Below are positions 6,666 through 9,355 of a stretch of DNA of 9,355 nucleotides, piece after piece. Position numbers and translations under genes: made by a program. This DNA comes from Candidatus Sabulitectum sp. (GTDB lineage: Bacteria; Fermentibacterota; Fermentibacteria; Fermentibacterales; JCC-6): assembly GCA_023136985.1 (NCBI GenBank), contig JAGLQD010000087.1, positions 1-9,355 on the forward strand. Reading direction: 5' to 3'. The stretch's first letter is position 1; every line of letters begins with the position of its first letter. The notes under the pieces are model-generated. The model was not told the DNA's origin. It did no database searches and saw nothing but the letters and a program-made list of their open reading frames with translations.

Positions 6666-8912
6666 CTAAAGAACCATACATTTCCTTGATATGAATCCCT
6701 CGGAGCACTGAAGCCTGTATATGTAAAGTCCAGCAGGCAGGAATTCGGTATTCCACTGTACTGTCTGACTACCTTGGATCATTTCACCTTCACTGAGTAC
6801 CTGAACAACCCTTCCAGACAGGTCATGCACACTGAGTGCTGCCTCTCCGGTGAATGGAAGGCTGAATGAAATTGCAGTGTTTCCCATAACTGGATTTGAA
6901 GATGGTTCATTCAGAAAAAACGATACGGTGGATTGCCCATGCCCGATACCGGTTGTTTCCCATGTAATTGTTGTACTGGCAGTTGTAGAAAAACCAAATT
7001 CAGGACTGACTGCCTCTACAAGAATGGTTGTTTCAGTCTCTGAAAGAGGTCTTGTTACTTCGGGAACAAAGCAGGCGTTGTTTGGTGTTGCCCAGAGAAA
7101 AGTTCTGCTGTCGTCACTGTTCTCGCGGTATACATTGTAGGTGTAGATTTCTGATGCTGAGTGATCCCACTGTAACCTGATGGTTCCAAGAGTATCGTTA
7201 ACCTGATTGAACTCATCCACATAAAGTGATGTTACTCCGTCAGGTATGTCAACAGAACCTCTCACAATACCCAGCCTTCCGATGTACGCGGCATAGTCAC
7301 TGATCGGTGAACTGGAAGTGAAGTTGATGGCTGCAACAGACATGGATGAACCTGCAAAACTTCCCATATCCAGCTTGAACAGGTTCCAGCCGGCCTGGGC
7401 AGCATCATCCACATTTTCATAGTAATAATCATCCGGTGCGGAAGAGAGGGACATGGCAACCTGCATCCCTGAAGCCTGACCGGCAGATTCAGCGAACCAG
7501 ACAAGGTAAAGAGTGTCTGTTGAGGCTATTTCAGCATCCACCTTGAAGAGGTATAGCATTGTCTCGTTTGAACTGTTCAGATCTCCGGATACCTTGAGAC
7601 AATTGCCTCCATAGTAGGAATGATCCCAATCCATTTCCGGATAGAGGGGGGTTCCAGAGCTCTCGGTGATCCATCTCCAGGTGGGAAGCACATCCTGCTG
7701 GCTGCGGTTGTGCCAGTCAAGTTCCGACAGCAGCTCTCCGTCTATTGAGTAGTGATAACCCTGACCTGTATTGAAGTTGGTTACAAAAGGAAAAGATGTA
7801 ATTGGGGTTCTTGCGGCAAAGTAACAGGCAATCCCCTTCCATGGATGTGTGGTATCTGTATTGGAAGGGTCACGGTTGGCTCCGCTCCAGAACCTGTTTG
7901 CTCTGGTATAGAATGCCTGGTGACTGGAGGCGTTGCTGTAGGTCCAGTTGGGACAGTAGAAACCCACTGATGTTACATGATCACCACCTTCCGGAAAAAG
8001 ATCACTCCACCCAATTCCACCTGTATTGTAACCGCTGGACTGAACATCAATGCCTGCGTAGAGCTCATAAGGGCTTCTGCCCAGAGATGTTGCCAGATTG
8101 GCAGAGTTCTGAAGACCAGTTGCGCTCCACCAGAAGTTGAGGAACATCCAGTCGGACACAAGATTACCGTCATGCTGGAAGAACCAGTCATTGTTTGCAT
8201 TCAAAGCATTCTGCCAGCTTATTCCCCCTGTTTCAACCATGGAGTCATACCACTGGATCTCAAGGTTGGAATTGTCCTGAATGTAAAGCATGAAGTCCCG
8301 GACATCCTGGGCAAGCTGGGCATTGCCCCCGGCGGTTTCCTGATTGATGAACCAGCCGTCAAAACCGTAGTATTCCGTCATCTCAATCAGCTTGTCTGCC
8401 ACAGGGAATGTTGACCCACTCTTCTGGACCAGATCCCACACCCATTGTATCTGCCCGCCGTAAGCCACCGGTGGAAGAAATATGGTTCCGTAAACCGGCA
8501 CACCATTCCTGTGGCCTGCATCGATCACTCCCGGGTTCGGTGCAAGAATAAGCCCTTCACCGGAGCTGCCGCCCCAGAATGTAAGGTGATCAACATACTG
8601 CCAGTAATTGAAAGCATAAACATCAATACCAGTACCACCTTGAGATGGGTTGTTGCTGGTTGAAGGGTTCATGATACTGAGAACCCCCACACCACCCTGA
8701 TCGGTGGTTGCATGAATGTTACACTGTGTGTCTCCATAGGTTCTTGTTGAAAGCTCTATACCGCTTCTGTTGTAGGCTGCGTCTTCATCTGTTGCTGCAG
8801 ACCATGAAAGAAGTTCGTTGGGAAACCAGTACGAGGCATAAGGCTGCCCGGGCAGATCTTCCGCCAACCCCGATCCCACCACAAGAATTGTCATGAACAA
8901 TACAGCTCTCAT
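6666..8912 (-). CDS. Secreted GH85 endo-beta-N-acetylglucosaminidase
   Basis: A 748-residue secreted glycosidase predicted to cut the GlcNAc-GlcNAc core of N-linked glycans. Residues 1-17 (MRAVLFMTILVVGSGLA) form a signal peptide. The GH85 barrel covers about residues 22-350; YGFDGWFINQET carries Asn190 and Glu192, matching the substrate-assisted Asn/Glu pair of Endo-A (two residues apart). A beta-sandwich of carbohydrate-binding appearance (about 390-570) and a fibronectin-III-like domain (about 575-660) follow. The last roughly 85 residues (NPVMGNTAISFSLP...LSGRVVQVL...LPAGLYIYRL) resemble a type IX secretion sorting or FlgD-like C-terminal domain, suggesting surface display or release. The start at ATG 8912 is fixed by AAGGGA 8 bases upstream and a 4-base ATGA overlap with the preceding gene. 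Length is similar to fungal Endo-M. The substrate is inferred from the family. Confidence 0.9.
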   Translation of the reverse strand: MRAVLFMTILVVGSGLAEDLPGQPYASYWFPNELLSWSAATDEDAAYNRSGIELSTRTYGDTQCNIHATTDQGGVGVLSIMNPSTSNNPSQGGTGIDVYAFNYWQYVDHLTFWGGSSGEGLILAPNPGVIDAGHRNGVPVYGTIFLPPVAYGGQIQWVWDLVQKSGSTFPVADKLIEMTEYYGFDGWFINQETAGGNAQLAQDVRDFMLYIQDNSNLEIQWYDSMVETGGISWQNALNANNDWFFQHDGNLVSDWMFLNFWWSATGLQNSANLATSLGRSPYELYAGIDVQSSGYNTGGIGWSDLFPEGGDHVTSVGFYCPNWTYSNASSHQAFYTRANRFWSGANRDPSNTDTTHPWKGIACYFAARTPITSFPFVTNFNTGQGYHYSIDGELLSELDWHNRSQQDVLPTWRWITESSGTPLYPEMDWDHSYYGGNCLKVSGDLNSSNETMLYLFKVDAEIASTDTLYLVWFAESAGQASGMQVAMSLSSAPDDYYYENVDDAAQAGWNLFKLDMGSFAGSSMSVAAINFTSSSPISDYAAYIGRLGIVRGSVDIPDGVTSLYVDEFNQVNDTLGTIRLQWDHSASEIYTYNVYRENSDDSRTFLWATPNNACFVPEVTRPLSETETTILVEAVSPEFGFSTTASTTITWETTGIGHGQSTVSFFLNEPSSNPVMGNTAISFSLPFTGEAALSVHDLSGRVVQVLSEGEMIQGSQTVQWNTEFLPAGLYIYRLQCSEGFISRKCMVL

Positions 8913-9229
8913 ATTATCAATCCCTTCTTTGCTTCTTTTCTTGCCCTGGCGGAAACTACAGAACCGGGACCGTCAGACCGGGACACAGCAACTGCAACAT
9001 CTTTACCTACTTCTTCCACAACACGTGCAGCCATTGAATGGGTAAAACCCGGACAAAGAACAATTGAATGAATCTTATTCGCCCGGCAGTATTTTCCAAT
9101 CTCGGCAATTCTGTCGCACAAGTCACCTGCTGTCATGGAATGCAGAGTGAAAGTTGGTGTCTCGATAACTCTCACATCGCATGGATCTCCGTCTGCCCAC
9201 TTGGACACATACATGGTGTTGAATTTCAT
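8909..9229 (-). CDS. Small conserved protein, DUF6506-like
   Basis: A 106-residue soluble protein of unknown function with no signal peptide or membrane segment. The pattern VIETPTFTLHSM...IAEIGKYCRANKIHSIVLCPGF, then VVEEVGKDVAVAV, resembles the small DUF6506 family as I remember it (an early I.TP segment, then a VLC.GF motif and a helix-strand pair). Here the usual CGGFG reads CPGFT. The tail (SARARKEAKKGLII) is basic. ATG 9229 overlaps the tadA stop in an ATGA, and its own stop overlaps the GH85 start in the same way; upstream there is only a weak ribosome site, so translation probably depends on tadA. Family assignment is tentative; the reality of the gene is well supported by the two overlaps. 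Confidence 0.75.
   Translation of the reverse strand: MKFNTMYVSKWADGDPCDVRVIETPTFTLHSMTAGDLCDRIAEIGKYCRANKIHSIVLCPGFTHSMAARVVEEVGKDVAVAVSRSDGPGSVVSARARKEAKKGLII
8921..8926 (-). promoter_or_regulatory. Ribosome binding site of the GH85 gene
   Basis: AAGGGA on the minus strand lies 8 bases before ATG 8912, within the last codons of the small upstream gene. It supports this start and reinitiation at the ATGA overlap. Confidence 0.7.
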
Positions 9230-9355
9230 TTTTCTGTCTTTCTGCGTCTGTTCCGAAAAAAACCTTTCAGCATCCTGGCTGATTCCTCTGCCAGAACACC
9301 ACCCTGTACCTCGGGGTAGTGGTTCAGATGTCGCATTTCAAGAAGATTGGTTACC
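9226..9355 (-). CDS. tadA: tRNA adenosine(34) deaminase, C-terminal part
   Basis: The last 42 codons of a gene that begins beyond the right edge. The visible protein (VTNLLEMRHLNHYPEVQGGV, then LAEESARMLKGFFRNRR) matches the C-terminal helix region of TadA, whose family pattern is NLL..xRLNHxxEVxGGVLxEECxxLLxxFFRxxR. TadA converts adenosine to inosine at the wobble position of tRNA-Arg(ACG). The catalytic HAE and PCxxC zinc motifs lie outside the window. The usual EEC reads EES here, which lies outside the catalytic site. The stop at 9228-9226 overlaps the ATG of the following small gene by four bases. The assignment is confident from this short stretch, but the length and integrity of the rest cannot be judged. 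Confidence 0.85.
   Translation of the reverse strand, partial: VTNLLEMRHLNHYPEVQGGVLAEESARMLKGFFRNRRRKTEK

Overview
The window looks like a chromosomal segment from an uncultured Gram-negative bacterium, probably of the broad FCB-type assemblage. It has an outer-membrane OmpA-family protein carrying carboxypeptidase-regulatory-like repeats. It also has a secreted glycosidase ending in a sorting-type/FlgD-like C-terminal domain, as is common in Bacteroidetes relatives and candidate phyla such as Cloacimonetes or Fermentibacteria. The phylum is an inference from domain style only. GC content looks intermediate throughout, and I see no transposase, integrase, tRNA, rRNA or CRISPR.

Layout: bases 1-387 hold no gene I can support, only short hairpins and a strong ribosome binding site at the right end. 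One plus-strand gene follows (388-2373): a 661-residue OmpA-domain protein starting at TTG, closed by a strong intrinsic terminator (2393-2423). Everything else is on the minus strand. Reading in the direction of transcription from the right edge: the C-terminus of tRNA adenosine deaminase (tadA, partial), a small 106-residue protein resembling DUF6506, a secreted GH85 endo-beta-N-acetylglucosaminidase, a HAD phosphatase, a radical SAM protein with a reduced SPASM-like tail, a NUDIX hydrolase, and finally a soluble PocR-type hybrid histidine kinase.

The first three minus-strand genes are joined by 4-base ATGA stop/start overlaps (tadA/small protein, small protein/GH85). The radical SAM and NUDIX genes share the same kind of overlap, and HAD and radical SAM are one base apart. 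This suggests two tightly coupled translational blocks, separated by a 107-base gap between GH85 and HAD in which I see no terminator. The kinase is set apart: the gap before it carries a well-formed sigma70-type promoter (TTGACC, 17-base spacer, TATCAT) preceded directly by three tandem 11-base repeats, which resemble the binding site of an OmpR/PhoB-type regulator.

The most notable items are the phased 11-base repeat array at the kinase promoter, the HAD-radical SAM-NUDIX block of unknown purpose, and the secreted GH85 glycosidase translationally coupled to a tRNA-modification gene. No clearly new defence or mobile system is evident.
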